DNA of 64,000 nt, from NCBI RefSeq assembly GCF_900129855.1, contig NZ_LT670819.1, positions 6,820,001-6,884,000 of the forward strand, given 5' to 3'. This DNA comes from Streptomyces sp. 3214.6 (GTDB taxonomy: Bacteria; Actinomycetota; Actinomycetes; Streptomycetales; Streptomycetaceae). The notes below the pieces were generated by a model, which saw nothing but the letters and a program-made list of their open reading frames with translations, did not search any database and was not told the DNA's origin. Shown in pieces: positions 43,608 through 51,993 of the stretch. A program made the position numbers and the translations under genes. Numbering within the stretch: the stretch's first letter is position 1; every line of letters starts with the position of its first letter.

Positions 43608-44795
43608 ATGCCCGCACGCACCCCTGGCGGAGTGGGCGGTCGGATCGCCTACTACCGCAGCGTCATGCGTCCGAAACTGACACAGCAGCAGCTCGCGGAC
43701 GCCGCCTGTGTGTCGCTGGGCGCCATCCGCAAGATCGAACAAGGGGAGCGCGGCGTCAGCGACTCCACTCTCGAGGCCATCGCGAGCGCGCTGGGCGTGG
43801 ATCCTTCCCGGCTGCATTCCGACCGCAACGCCGCGTATACGCCGGTGCACGATGCGCTGCCTGCGCTGTCTGCCGCGCTGGCAACGTACGACTGTCCTGA
43901 CGATGGCCCTGTCCGTCCCGTACACGAACTGCGCACGGCAGCCGAGGAAGCGGCTCAGTGGCGGCTGGCCGCCCAGTACACGCGTATCGTCCGTCGGCTT
44001 CCGGATCTGCTCACGGAACTCACCCGTGCCTACCACCAATCACCTGCTCACGAGCGGGCCGAGTTGGCCCAACTTCTGGTGAGCGCCTATCGATCGGCGG
44101 ATGCTGTCGCGTACAAGTTCGGTGCCTGTGACCTCTCCGCGCGCATGGTTGACGTCATGAGGTGGGCAGTCCCCGAAGCCGATGATCCGCTCCTGACCGC
44201 TTCCGTCGCCTACGTACGCACGGAGACCTTCTTTGCCGCCCGAGCCCATGGCCCGGGGCTGCGCGCCCTGGAACAGGCTCTCGACACCGCTCCCGTGCCG
44301 AGGGAGTCGGCTCAGATTGCGATGCGGGGCAGCCTCCACATGAGGGCCGCCGTCATCGCGGGTCGAGCAAGCAATGCCTCGGATGCACAGATCCACCTCG
44401 ACGAAGCCCGCGCCCTTGCCGACCAGTTGACCGAGGACGTGTACTACGGCACCGCGTTCGGCCCCGACTCAGTGCGCATTCATGAGGTCTCTGTCGCGGT
44501 CAGCCTGGGCGATGCCCACGTCGGCCGGGCTCTGGACGTCGCTCGCGAATGGAAGCCTCCAGTCGACATGCCCGCCGAGCGGCGCAGCGGTTTCTACATC
44601 GAACTCGGCCGGGCTCAACTGTGGTCCGGGCTTGCGGACCACGCTTTCGAGTCCCTCAAGGTGGCCCGCCATATCGCCCCGCAGCACACACGCGAGCACC
44701 CCTGGGTCCGCGAGGACGCGGCGACCCTACGTCGGTTGAAGCGGGCCGACTCGGAGACGCTGACGCACTTTGCTGAGTGGTGCGCCGCCATCTGA
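43608..44795 (+). CDS. XRE-family regulator with TPR-like C-terminal domain
   Basis: A 395-residue regulator. The HTH (about residues 20-65) contains KLTQQQLADAACVSLGAIRK and IEQGERGVSDSTLEAIASAL. The rest is all-helical with TPR-like repeats (ALEQALDTAPVPRESAQIA, HLDEARALADQL). Such proteins commonly sense small ligands or peptides in Streptomyces. AAAGGGAG precedes ATG 43608. It lies upstream of the small genes and graspetide cassette on the same strand, so it is the best candidate pathway regulator. Confidence 0.88.
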   Translation: MPARTPGGVGGRIAYYRSVMRPKLTQQQLADAACVSLGAIRKIEQGERGVSDSTLEAIASALGVDPSRLHSDRNAAYTPVHDALPALSAALATYDCPDDGPVRPVHELRTAAEEAAQWRLAAQYTRIVRRLPDLLTELTRAYHQSPAHERAELAQLLVSAYRSADAVAYKFGACDLSARMVDVMRWAVPEADDPLLTASVAYVRTETFFAARAHGPGLRALEQALDTAPVPRESAQIAMRGSLHMRAAVIAGRASNASDAQIHLDEARALADQLTEDVYYGTAFGPDSVRIHEVSVAVSLGDAHVGRALDVAREWKPPVDMPAERRSGFYIELGRAQLWSGLADHAFESLKVARHIAPQHTREHPWVREDAATLRRLKRADSETLTHFAEWCAAI

Positions 44796-44808
44796 GCCGC
44801 TACTCCAG

Positions 44809-44827
44809 GTACCCCTCACAGGGGTAC
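44809..44827. promoter_or_regulatory. 8-bp inverted repeat after the XRE gene
   Basis: GTACCCCT and AGGGGTAC enclose a three-base loop just after the XRE stop. It could end the regulator's transcript. Being directly ahead of the next small genes, it could also be an operator for the XRE protein. Confidence 0.45.
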
Positions 44828-44884
44828 TTGTGACGTTCCCCAACCCCCAGCATCTGTTGCACGCACAGGAATCAGCAGATCGGA

Positions 44885-45085
44885 ATGGGGATGCCCGACG
44901 CACTCCCACTCAAGCCGACGGTCGTAGACGTCGGCGTCAGCATCGTCCGACTGCATGGTGAAGCCTGCTTCGACTGTGGAGCTGTCGACAGGCCCTTGCG
45001 CGTGGCAGGACAGGTCGTTGTTCGCGGCTGCTCGCAGATCTGGCACATCTGCACGTGCGGATGCCAACACAGGGCGGTGGCGTGA
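44885..45085 (+). CDS. Small Cys-rich (zinc-ribbon-like) protein
   Basis: A 66-residue protein with two Cys pairs: CFDCGA in the middle and CTCGC near the C-terminus. It resembles small Streptomyces proteins found beside XRE and DUF6415 genes. The start may be ATG 44885 or 44891, and the ribosome-binding site is weak. Function unknown. Confidence 0.6.
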   Translation: MGMPDALPLKPTVVDVGVSIVRLHGEACFDCGAVDRPLRVAGQVVVRGCSQIWHICTCGCQHRAVA

Positions 45086-45168
45086 ACAGCGTTGGGAACG
45101 GCCATGTAGACCCCGGCGACCGCCCGAACGGCCCCGGGGAGTGGCCAACGCTTCGAAGGAGCGTCGAC

Positions 45169-45660
45169 ATGACGAACGGTACCGCCCCGCCCGTGGAGGA
45201 CGCACGGGGCGCCAAGATGACGATCAGGGTGTACACGATCACCCCAGAGGGTCTGGTCACACCGCCGCGCACGACGGTCGTCGTGCCCCGCAAGGTCGGC
45301 CGGAGGACGACACCACCGGTGGACATCGCGACGATGCGTGAAACCGTGGAGATCGTGCTGAACCCGGATGCCGCCCCGGAAGCACTCTCCCTGCCCGCCG
45401 ACGAGGTGGTCATGCTGACCCGGGCCCTGCGCGGACACCTGGAGCTGCTCATCCCCGTGGTCGAGCATGCCGCCGGGAGGCTGGGCAAGGAGAGCGTCCT
45501 CCGCTACTGCGCGCTGGCCTGTGTCGGGGAGGCGCGCGGGAAGCTCCGGTCCGAGCCGGACCCGAGACTCGGCGGGAGCATCGGTCACGCCCGCCGTCTT
45601 GCCCGCGTGCTGAACGCCCTGTGCGACCACCACGAGAAGCTCGGCGGCGGTCGCCCGTGA
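45169..45660 (+). CDS. DUF6415-like protein
   Basis: A 163-residue helical protein with LPADEVVMLTRALRGHLELL and PVVEHAAGRL, as in the DUF6415 group often found near natural-product loci. AAGGAG seven bases upstream decides ATG 45169, although the frame is open for longer. Its last codon overlaps the next small gene (GTGA). No catalytic motif is seen. Confidence 0.7.
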   Translation: MTNGTAPPVEDARGAKMTIRVYTITPEGLVTPPRTTVVVPRKVGRRTTPPVDIATMRETVEIVLNPDAAPEALSLPADEVVMLTRALRGHLELLIPVVEHAAGRLGKESVLRYCALACVGEARGKLRSEPDPRLGGSIGHARRLARVLNALCDHHEKLGGGRP

Positions 45661-45848
45661 CGACGGGCACCGACAGCGAGAGCCTGTCCGCCGAGTGCAC
45701 GCTTGCGCGCAAGCCCGGCTACGAGGATGTACACGCTTGGTGCCGCCAGCTCAGGGACGTATTCCTGCCGCACTCCGCACAGGTACTGCTCGTACACCAC
45801 TGCCGTTGCTCCTGCCACCGGCAACCCCCGCCCAGGGACCCCTCGTGA
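45657..45848 (+). CDS. Small Cys/His-rich protein
   Basis: A 63-residue protein starting at GTG 45657, overlapping the previous stop by four bases. It ends in a CRCSCHRQPPP segment that could bind metal and contains KPGYEDVHAWCRQLRDVFLP. It appears translationally coupled to the DUF6415-like gene. Family not named with certainty. Confidence 0.6.
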   Translation: MTTGTDSESLSAECTLARKPGYEDVHAWCRQLRDVFLPHSAQVLLVHHCRCSCHRQPPPRDPS

Positions 45849-45939
45849 GGCGGCCGTGACTGCCTCCGTTCTCGTCCCGGTGCCGGCGCGAGCGCCGTAC
45901 TGACACGCAACCCCACCGCCATCTCTCGAAGGAGAACGC

Positions 45940-46227
45940 ATGACAACAACCGAAAGGCCCCAACCTGCCCGCTGCGGTGAGGCGTTCACCACGAAGCCGT
46001 GGGGGTTGTCCCGTATGAAGCCGTTCCCGGCCTCCGCAGTACTGAGTGCGGCTACGGTCGTTCTGGATCCGGAGAGTCAGACCGGGCGGTGGGTCGGTCC
46101 GGACGGTCTGAGCGTGCCGTGCATGGACCGGCACAAGCGCAGCGAGACGTCCAAGGAGACGGCGACGAAGACCTCGCTGGACGGCAACACGGACCAGGGC
46201 AGTGACCAGCAGGGAGACTCCGATTGA
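45940..46227 (+). CDS. Graspetide (ATP-grasp RiPP) precursor peptide
   Basis: A 95-residue peptide. The leader holds PWGLSRMKPFP and VVLDPESQTGRWVGPDG, matching the ATP-grasp-modified RiPP precursor family (TIGR04186-like). The predicted core (about residues 68-95) is rich in Ser/Thr then Asp, as expected for side-chain ester crosslinks. Asp81-Gly82 is a candidate aspartimide site, given the PIMT-type methyltransferase in the cluster. AAGGAG is six bases ahead of the ATG. The stop overlaps the ATP-grasp start (TTGA). Confidence 0.85.
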   Translation: MTTTERPQPARCGEAFTTKPWGLSRMKPFPASAVLSAATVVLDPESQTGRWVGPDGLSVPCMDRHKRSETSKETATKTSLDGNTDQGSDQQGDSD

Positions 46228-47195
46228 TCACGACATCGCCCGTGCTGGTCGTCACGCAGTTGGACGACGCGACGGCTGATGTCGTCATCGAGGAGCTGAG
46301 AGGGCGCGGGGCACCGGTGGTCAGGGTCGACCCGGCGGACTTCCCCGACACCGTCACCGTGAAGGCGCGGATCGACGGCTCCGGGCTCGGCGGCGAGATC
46401 CGGACGGGGACACGGGTCGTGGCGTTGGACGAGGTACGGTCGGTCTACTGGCGCAGGCCACGTCCGTACGCCGCTCCCACCGGCCTCGCCGAGCAGGAGG
46501 CCCGCTGGTGTGCCGACCAGGCCCGCCACGGACTCGGCGGGATCCTGGCCGCGTTGCCGGGCGCGCACTACGTGAACCATCCGTGGCGCAACCGGGCCGC
46601 CGAGTACAAGCCTGCTCAGCTCGCGGCGGCAGCGCAGTGCGGGCTGCGTGTTCCGCCGACGCTCGTGACGAACGACGTCAACGAGTCACGTCGGTTTGCG
46701 GCCGAGTACGGACCGGTGGTCTACAAGCCCCTGTACAACAGCGACTACACCGACCCGCAGGGGCACGCCCTGACCGTGTGGGTTGAGGAAGTGGCCCCGG
46801 AGGAGCTCAACGCCGGCGTCGACCGGACGATGCACCTGTTCCAGCAGCGTGTGGACAAGGCCGCGGACATCCGGCTCACCGCCGTCGGCGACCGGCTGTT
46901 CGGCGTACGGATCGACGGATCTCCCGGCCTGGACTGGCGTCGGCACTACGACGACCTCACCTACACCCTCATCGATGTGCCGCCAGATGTGGCGAAGGGC
47001 GTGCACGACTACCTCACGGTGTTCGGCCTGACGTACGGCGCCTTCGACTTCGGGCTCGACTCCTCGGGCACCTGGCACTGGTACGAGTGCAATCCGAACG
47101 GTCAGTTCGCCTGGTTCCCCGCCCCTGTCACCAGCCGGATCACCGCAGCCATCGCCGACCAGCTCCAGCACCCCCACCACCAGGACCGCCGATGA
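46224..47195 (+). CDS. ATP-grasp ligase, graspetide maturase
   Basis: A 323-residue ATP-grasp enzyme that should activate core Asp/Glu side chains and form ester or amide links with Ser/Thr/Lys. Marks are VYWRRPRPY in the N-terminal region, NHPWRNRAAEYKPAQL, VVYKPLYNSDY (ATP-grasp Lys) and the metal site DFGLDSSGTWHWYECNPNGQF. It starts at TTG 46224, with GGGAG upstream, inside the precursor stop. Its stop overlaps the methyltransferase start (ATGA), so the three genes are coupled. Confidence 0.9.
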   Translation: MITTSPVLVVTQLDDATADVVIEELRGRGAPVVRVDPADFPDTVTVKARIDGSGLGGEIRTGTRVVALDEVRSVYWRRPRPYAAPTGLAEQEARWCADQARHGLGGILAALPGAHYVNHPWRNRAAEYKPAQLAAAAQCGLRVPPTLVTNDVNESRRFAAEYGPVVYKPLYNSDYTDPQGHALTVWVEEVAPEELNAGVDRTMHLFQQRVDKAADIRLTAVGDRLFGVRIDGSPGLDWRRHYDDLTYTLIDVPPDVAKGVHDYLTVFGLTYGAFDFGLDSSGTWHWYECNPNGQFAWFPAPVTSRITAAIADQLQHPHHQDRR

Positions 47196-48331
47196 CCAGC
47201 AGCGCCTCCCTCCGTCAGAGCCTCGCCGAGGAGCTCGCCGAGCGCAGTCAACTCGCTCACCCTGCTTGGCGGTCGGCTGTCGAAGCCGTGCCCCGTGAAG
47301 CCTTCCTCGACGACATCGTGTTCCGCCCTACGGGCAACCGCTGGGAGCCGGTGCGCCGTGACCGGCTCGGCGACGACGAGTGGCTGCGGATGGTCTACTC
47401 GGACACCACATGGGTGACCCAGGTCGACGGCCTCGCCGCCGCCGACGCCACCGGCCCCCTTGCCGGCCGCCCCACCTCCTCCAGCACCCTGCCGTCTCTC
47501 GTCGTACGGATGCTGGAACTCGCGGAACTCCGCGACGGTGACAAGGTGCTCGAAATCGGCACGGGCACCGGTTACTCCACAGCCATCCTGTCCCACAGGC
47601 TCGGTGACAAGGCCGTGTACTCCGTCGAGTACGACGAGCATGTGGCGGCGACCGCCGCACAGCACCTCCGAGCCGTCGGCCACACTCCGAACCTCGTCGT
47701 CGGTGACGGCCTGCGCGGACACCAGGACGGTGCGGAGTACGACGTCGTCATCGCCACGTGCGCCGTTCGCACGGTCCCCCCGTCGTGGCTGTGGCAGCTT
47801 CGCGACGGCGGCAGCATCGTCACCACGATCAGCGGATGGATGCTCGCCTCGGGGCTGATCCGGCTTGCCCTTGACGACGAAGGAGTCGCCCAGGGCCGCT
47901 TCACCGGCGACGCGGTTTCGTATATGCTCGCCCGCCCTCATGACCGCCCGCCCCGCCCCACCTTCTATCCGCACCCCGGCGCCACCCGGCCCACCCGCGT
48001 CGATCCGGCGCTGCTGGACGATTGGACAGGTCAATTCGTCGCCCAACTGGCCTGTCCGTCCGCAGAGTTGCTACGTACTGGCGAGGGTGTCGCTTTGGTC
48101 GACGTAGGGACCGGGTCTCAGGCGTGGACGGAGTCCTCGGGCGGCGGCAGCGGCTGGACGGTCCACCAGGACGGCCCTCTGCGTCTGTGGGACCAGGTCG
48201 AGGACGCACTGACGGTGTGGCAGCAGGCGGGCGCGCCCGGTCAGACCGAGTTCGGAATGACGGTGACCGAGTGGGACCAGACCGTCTGGCTCGGCGACCC
48301 GGACGGCACGCATTGGCGTCTGCCGACCTGA
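47192..48331 (+). CDS. PIMT-like O-methyltransferase of the graspetide cluster
   Basis: A 379-residue protein related to protein-L-isoaspartate methyltransferase. It has the SAM motif LEIGTGTGYSTAIL, an acidic motif at VYSVEYDEHV and VIATCAVRTVPPSWLWQL. A C-terminal extension of about 120 residues goes beyond canonical PIMT. In characterised graspetide systems such enzymes methylate a core Asp, which then collapses to aspartimide. AGGA precedes the ATG. The gene ends the cassette. Confidence 0.88.
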   Translation: MTSSASLRQSLAEELAERSQLAHPAWRSAVEAVPREAFLDDIVFRPTGNRWEPVRRDRLGDDEWLRMVYSDTTWVTQVDGLAAADATGPLAGRPTSSSTLPSLVVRMLELAELRDGDKVLEIGTGTGYSTAILSHRLGDKAVYSVEYDEHVAATAAQHLRAVGHTPNLVVGDGLRGHQDGAEYDVVIATCAVRTVPPSWLWQLRDGGSIVTTISGWMLASGLIRLALDDEGVAQGRFTGDAVSYMLARPHDRPPRPTFYPHPGATRPTRVDPALLDDWTGQFVAQLACPSAELLRTGEGVALVDVGTGSQAWTESSGGGSGWTVHQDGPLRLWDQVEDALTVWQQAGAPGQTEFGMTVTEWDQTVWLGDPDGTHWRLPT

Positions 48332-48672
48332 TCCCTGGGAGCCCGTCGGCTCCGCCGAGTTCTGCTCCTGGAACGGGCCCGGGGCCACTCCGGCCCGACG
48401 GATCGCTGTCGGGCGGCCCGTTGAGGGCGGACATAGGGGCGGGGCTCTTGGCCGCCTCGCGCTCACGCCGAGGCGGGGAACCTCACTCGTGCGTGGCCCA
48501 TGGCCGACCCGGCAGTCACCCGACCGACCCTGGTGACCGTCACGGGCTGAAGCAACGCCGTTCCTCGGTCGTTCTCCTCCGTCCGCAGGTCAGCCGCCGT
48601 GGCACGGCTTCGGCCTCCACGACCAACGGGTCGTGGAGGCCGAAATGAGCGGACGTCAACGATCGAGAGACC
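48332..48672. terminator. Intergenic region with bidirectional terminator
   Basis: The region holds no gene. A near-perfect stem at 48609-48644 (TTCGGCCTCCACGACC paired with GGTCGTGGAGGCCGAA, tiny loop) lies between the convergent methyltransferase and glycosidase genes and should stop both transcripts. A smaller hairpin near 48396-48417 (GCCCGACGGATCGCTGTCGGGC as arms and loop) may help. Confidence 0.75.
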
Positions 48673-49749
48673 TCAGCCCTTGACCGGCTTCCCCCGGCCC
48701 CAGCCCCACGCGAGGCGGTCCGCGCCGGACTGGTTGGTGGTGGCCAGCCAGGGGCGGGAGGCGGGGCCGGTGAGCTTCTGCAGGGAGTACGTGTCGTCGG
48801 TGCGCAGGCCCGGCCAGTACACGGAGCCCATCTTCAGCTCGCGGAAGGTGTCCGTGACGGCCTGGAGGTAGTTGATGAAGTTGTTGTCCGGGGTCTTCAC
48901 GTTGTAGTTCAGGCCGGTCGTCATCGGGGAGCCGAACTCGTCCGCGACGGTCCGGTTCGCGCAGTCGCCGATGCGCACCTTCAGGTCGGCCACCCACTGG
49001 TCGTAGGTCGCGTAGTCCTTCCAGAACCCGTAGTGGTGCAGGGAGAGGTAGGTGCCCTTGAGGCGCGGGTCGGCGCAGACCGTGGTCACGTGGTCGTTGT
49101 AGCCGGCGCCGCTGACGAACACCCGGTTGCGCGGGACCTTCGAGTACGTCGACAGCCACTTCGCCGCGATGTCGGCCCACGCGGCGTCCGTGTAGCCGTG
49201 CGGCTCGTTCATCGGCTCGAAGTAGACGCGGCTGTCGTTCTTGTACGCCTTGACGACGGTGTCCCACATCGGCCAGTACGTGGCCTCGTCGTCGATGAAG
49301 CCGTCCTTGCGGTCACCCGTGCCCTCCCAGTAGGAGACGATGACCTTGAAGCCCTGGTCGGAGGCTGCGTCGATGACTCCGCGGTAGGACTTCCAGTACG
49401 CGCCGTTGACCGTGTACGGGTTGATCGGCAGCCGGACCGTGTTGGCGCCGAGGTTCGCGCGGAACGCCGCGATGATCCGGGTCGCCTTGGCGTAGGTCTG
49501 CTTGTAGGTGTCGGTCGTCGACAGACCGGACAGCTGAAGCAGGTCGTCGGCGAAGTTGTCGCGCGGGTCGGCCCAGTTCACACCCTTGAACTGGGTGGTG
49601 TCGGTGGCCGGGCGGGCGGCGGCGGGAGTGGCGGTCGCGGAGGCGGGAGTGGCGGCGAGGGTGCTGCCGCTGACCGCGGCCACGGCGACCGCGACGAGAG
49701 CGGCGCGCAGGCGGGGGGAGAGGGAGGCTCTGGCGGGGGACTGGCGCAT
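48673..49749 (-). CDS. Secreted GH5-type glycoside hydrolase
   Basis: A 358-residue exported enzyme with an Ala-rich signal peptide (about residues 1-42). The TIM-barrel catalytic residues are Glu182 in FEPMNEPHG and Glu271 in VADEFGSP, and TVRLPINPYT is the typical early strand. No binding module is attached. AAGGGC lies ahead of ATG 49749. Two copies of a LacI-like operator lie 22-72 bp upstream. Cellulase/endoglucanase or mannanase activity is possible. Confidence 0.85.
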   Translation of the reverse strand: MRQSPARASLSPRLRAALVAVAVAAVSGSTLAATPASATATPAAARPATDTTQFKGVNWADPRDNFADDLLQLSGLSTTDTYKQTYAKATRIIAAFRANLGANTVRLPINPYTVNGAYWKSYRGVIDAASDQGFKVIVSYWEGTGDRKDGFIDDEATYWPMWDTVVKAYKNDSRVYFEPMNEPHGYTDAAWADIAAKWLSTYSKVPRNRVFVSGAGYNDHVTTVCADPRLKGTYLSLHHYGFWKDYATYDQWVADLKVRIGDCANRTVADEFGSPMTTGLNYNVKTPDNNFINYLQAVTDTFRELKMGSVYWPGLRTDDTYSLQKLTGPASRPWLATTNQSGADRLAWGWGRGKPVKG

Positions 49750-49770
49750 GGACGTGCCCTTTCGGCTCTG

Positions 49771-49821
49771 ATGTTTGCGTAAACATCGGAGCCCCGCAAT
49801 GGCTGATGTTTGCGTAAACAT
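49771..49821 (-). promoter_or_regulatory. Twin operator ATGTTTGCGTAAACAT
   Basis: The 16-bp near-palindrome occurs at 49771-49786 and again unchanged at 49806-49821, 35 bp apart, directly ahead of the glycosidase gene. It fits a LacI- or ROK-type sugar regulator. The regulator is not encoded next to it, and this motif differs from the TGTCATCGTTGAC operators. Confidence 0.75.
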
Positions 49822-49928
49822 GGCGGCGCCGGAATCGTGGCACCCGGCCGGGTGATCGTCAAGGTTTCACGCGAGTAACGTCTGATGCCGCCTGTGGCGG
49901 GTGTTGCCCCCTGGCACTGCCCGGACGC

Positions 49929-50969
49929 TCAGGCAGTGGCGATCGGCTCCAGCGTCAGGGGCTCGATCCTGCCCTCCAGCATCGCGCCCAGACCCTGCGC
50001 GGCGCAGATGTCGGGCCGCTCCGCGATGTGCACCGGCATGCCGGTGGCCTGGCGCAGCATCTGGTCGAAGCCCGGCAGCAGGGCGGAGCCGCCGACCATC
50101 ATGATCCCGCGGTCGGCGAGGTCGGCCACCAGGTCGGGCGGGCACTCGCGCAGCACCCGGCCGATGCCGTCGAGCACGGCGGTCAGCGGCGTCTCGATGG
50201 CGTCCCGTACGGCGGCGGTGTCGACCCGCACGGAACGCGCGAGGCCGGTGGCGACGTCCCGCCCGTGGATCTCGGTGGACGTCGGCCCGTGCGGGGTGAG
50301 GCCGTTGCCGGAGAGGGCCAGCTGCAGGGGCCGTACCGACTGGCTGGGCAGCATCAACTCATGCTCGTGGCGCAGGTGTTGGACGATCGCGTGGTCCACC
50401 GCCTCGCCGCCGACCGGGATGCGTTCGGCGGTCACGATCGAGCCGAGGGAGAGCACGGCGACCTGGGTCGCGGCCGCCCCGCACACCATGATCATGGTGG
50501 CCTCCGGGCGCTCGACGGGAAGCCCGCAGCCGACGGCGGCGGCGATCAGCGTGTCGACGAGTTCCACGCGCCGCGCGCCGAGCCCGACAAGTGTCTCGAT
50601 CGCGGCGCGCTGGGCGAGCGGGTCGGCGTCGTGCGGGGTGCAGGCCGCGGCGCGCAGGAACGGCTTGCGACGCAGCTGGCGGCGGATCTTGTCACCGAGG
50701 AGGTGACGCAGCATGCGCTGCGCCATCTCGATGTCGACGACCGTGCCGCCGGAGACCGGCCGCACCACTCGGATGTAGTGCGGTGTGCGCCCCGTCATCT
50801 TCTCGGCGAACTCACCGACCGCGATCAGCGCGCCGGTGCGGGTGTTCACGGCGGCGGCGGACGGCTGGTCGACGACGAGCCCGGCCCCCTTCACGTACAC
50901 CCGCGTCCGCGCCGCTCCCAGGTCGACGGCGAAGTGGCAGCGGCGCAGCTGCTCCAGGCTGACGGTCAT
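49929..50969 (-). CDS. MreB/Mbl-like actin-fold protein
   Basis: A 346-residue actin-superfamily protein. It has the phosphate-1 loop FAVDLGAARTRVYV, the phosphate-2/adenosine regions MIMVCGAAATQVAVLSLG and MMVGGSALLPGFDQML, and the C-terminal IAERPDICAAQGLGAML. It is about the MreB length. No mreC/mreD/rodA genes are adjacent, so it is one of the additional stand-alone MreB paralogues seen in Streptomyces. GGGAGG precedes ATG 50969. Confidence 0.88.
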   Translation of the reverse strand: MTVSLEQLRRCHFAVDLGAARTRVYVKGAGLVVDQPSAAAVNTRTGALIAVGEFAEKMTGRTPHYIRVVRPVSGGTVVDIEMAQRMLRHLLGDKIRRQLRRKPFLRAAACTPHDADPLAQRAAIETLVGLGARRVELVDTLIAAAVGCGLPVERPEATMIMVCGAAATQVAVLSLGSIVTAERIPVGGEAVDHAIVQHLRHEHELMLPSQSVRPLQLALSGNGLTPHGPTSTEIHGRDVATGLARSVRVDTAAVRDAIETPLTAVLDGIGRVLRECPPDLVADLADRGIMMVGGSALLPGFDQMLRQATGMPVHIAERPDICAAQGLGAMLEGRIEPLTLEPIATA

Positions 50970-51095
50970 GACGGGTCCTCCCGAGAGCGCAGACCGTTCG
51001 GGCCGCCGGTCGGTCGGCCTCCTTCGCATCGTGCGGGCGGGCGGACGGGGCCGCCTTCTCAGGGGGGCCGGGCGGGGCGCGACCGAACGGGTCAC

Positions 51096-51191
51096 GTGCG
51101 TGTCGCGTCCCCCTGCACCGTGCGTGTCGCGTCCCCCTGCACCGTGCGTGTCGCGTCCCCCTGCACCGTGCGCGCCGCGTCCCCCTGCGCC
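51096..51191. repeat. 24-bp tandem repeat, four copies
   Basis: The unit begins GTGCGTGTCGCGTCCCCC and ends TGCACC. Three copies are identical and the fourth is diverged, running 51096-51191 without gaps. It lies between the TetR gene stop (51224) and the MreB-like start (50969), thus in the MreB leader region. The rest of this roughly 250-bp gap holds no gene. Confidence 0.9.
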
Positions 51192-51223
51192 GGGCGTATG
51201 GCGTCTCTCCGCAGACGCGTTCT

Positions 51224-51805
51224 TCAGGGCGTGGGTGCGGTGAGATACCGCTGGACCGTGGGTCCGAGCCAGTCCACGATCTCCTCGCGACCGAGCGCCG
51301 TGCTCGCCGGGAACCGCAGCACGTAGCGCGTCAGCGCGAGCCCCAGCATGGTCGAGACGCACAGTGCAGCCCGCGCCTGCGCCTGCTCCGGCTCGTGGCC
51401 CAGCCGGCGGGCCAGCGGGATCATCTGCTCGCGCAGCACGCTCTGCATGCGATCGGCGGAGGCCGGGTCGGTGGCGCTGACCCGCATCAGCGCGGTGAAC
51501 TCCCTGTTTTCCTCCCACAGGGTGAGGAAGTGGCGCACCAGCGTACGGCCGATCTCCTCGCGCGGTTCGAGGGGCAGGTCCAGCAACCCGGGATCGATCG
51601 CGACGGCCGCCGCGAACAGGCCCGCCTTGTTGCCGTAGTAGCGCATCACCATTGACGGGTCGATCTTCGCGTCGCGCGCGATGGCCCGGATGGTCGCCTT
51701 CTCGTAGCCGTCCGCCAGGAACCGCCCGCGGGCCGCGTCGAGGATCGTGGCGCGGGTGGCGTCGGAACGCCGTGCGGCCTGTTGGTTCTCCGTGGCGTCG
51801 GTCAT
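51224..51805 (-). CDS. TetR/AcrR-family transcriptional regulator
   Basis: A 193-residue repressor with HTH RATILDAARGRFLADGYEKA and DPSMVMRYYGNKAGLF, and a TetR C-terminal domain with LWEENREFTALMRVSATD. ATG 51805 is chosen because it sits just ahead of the HTH. It is divergent from an ABM-domain gene. The intergenic region carries four 13/14-bp operator-like repeats, so auto-repression and control of the neighbour are likely. Confidence 0.9.
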   Translation of the reverse strand: MTDATENQQAARRSDATRATILDAARGRFLADGYEKATIRAIARDAKIDPSMVMRYYGNKAGLFAAAVAIDPGLLDLPLEPREEIGRTLVRHFLTLWEENREFTALMRVSATDPASADRMQSVLREQMIPLARRLGHEPEQAQARAALCVSTMLGLALTRYVLRFPASTALGREEIVDWLGPTVQRYLTAPTP

Positions 51806-51819
51806 GCCAACAACGTAGA

Positions 51820-51899
51820 CCAACAGGTGTTGACAGTCCAGGACTGCGGCTCTACGTTTGCCAACAGCGTTGGCCAACTGTGTTGACCAACGGTGTTGG
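51820..51899. promoter_or_regulatory. TetR operator cluster, CCAAC-N3-GTTGR repeats
   Basis: Three 13-bp imperfect palindromes abut exactly: CCAACAGCGTTGG (51861-51873), CCAACTGTGTTGA (51874-51886) and CCAACGGTGTTGG (51887-51899). A fourth, CCAACAGGTGTTGA, lies at 51820-51833 nearer the TetR start. They fill the space between divergent genes and are presumably bound by the TetR protein. Confidence 0.75.
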
Positions 51900-51993
51900 C
51901 AAGGTGCGGTCGCTGGTGGTCTTCGGGTCATCAGCGATGCCCTTGAGTGACCGTCAGATCCCCTCGTGCCGACAGTGAGAGGAAGTGCCGAAA

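Noticed and set aside
51096..51191. Possible CRISPR array
   Set aside because: The 24-bp units are directly adjacent with no spacers, and no cas genes are nearby. It is a minisatellite.
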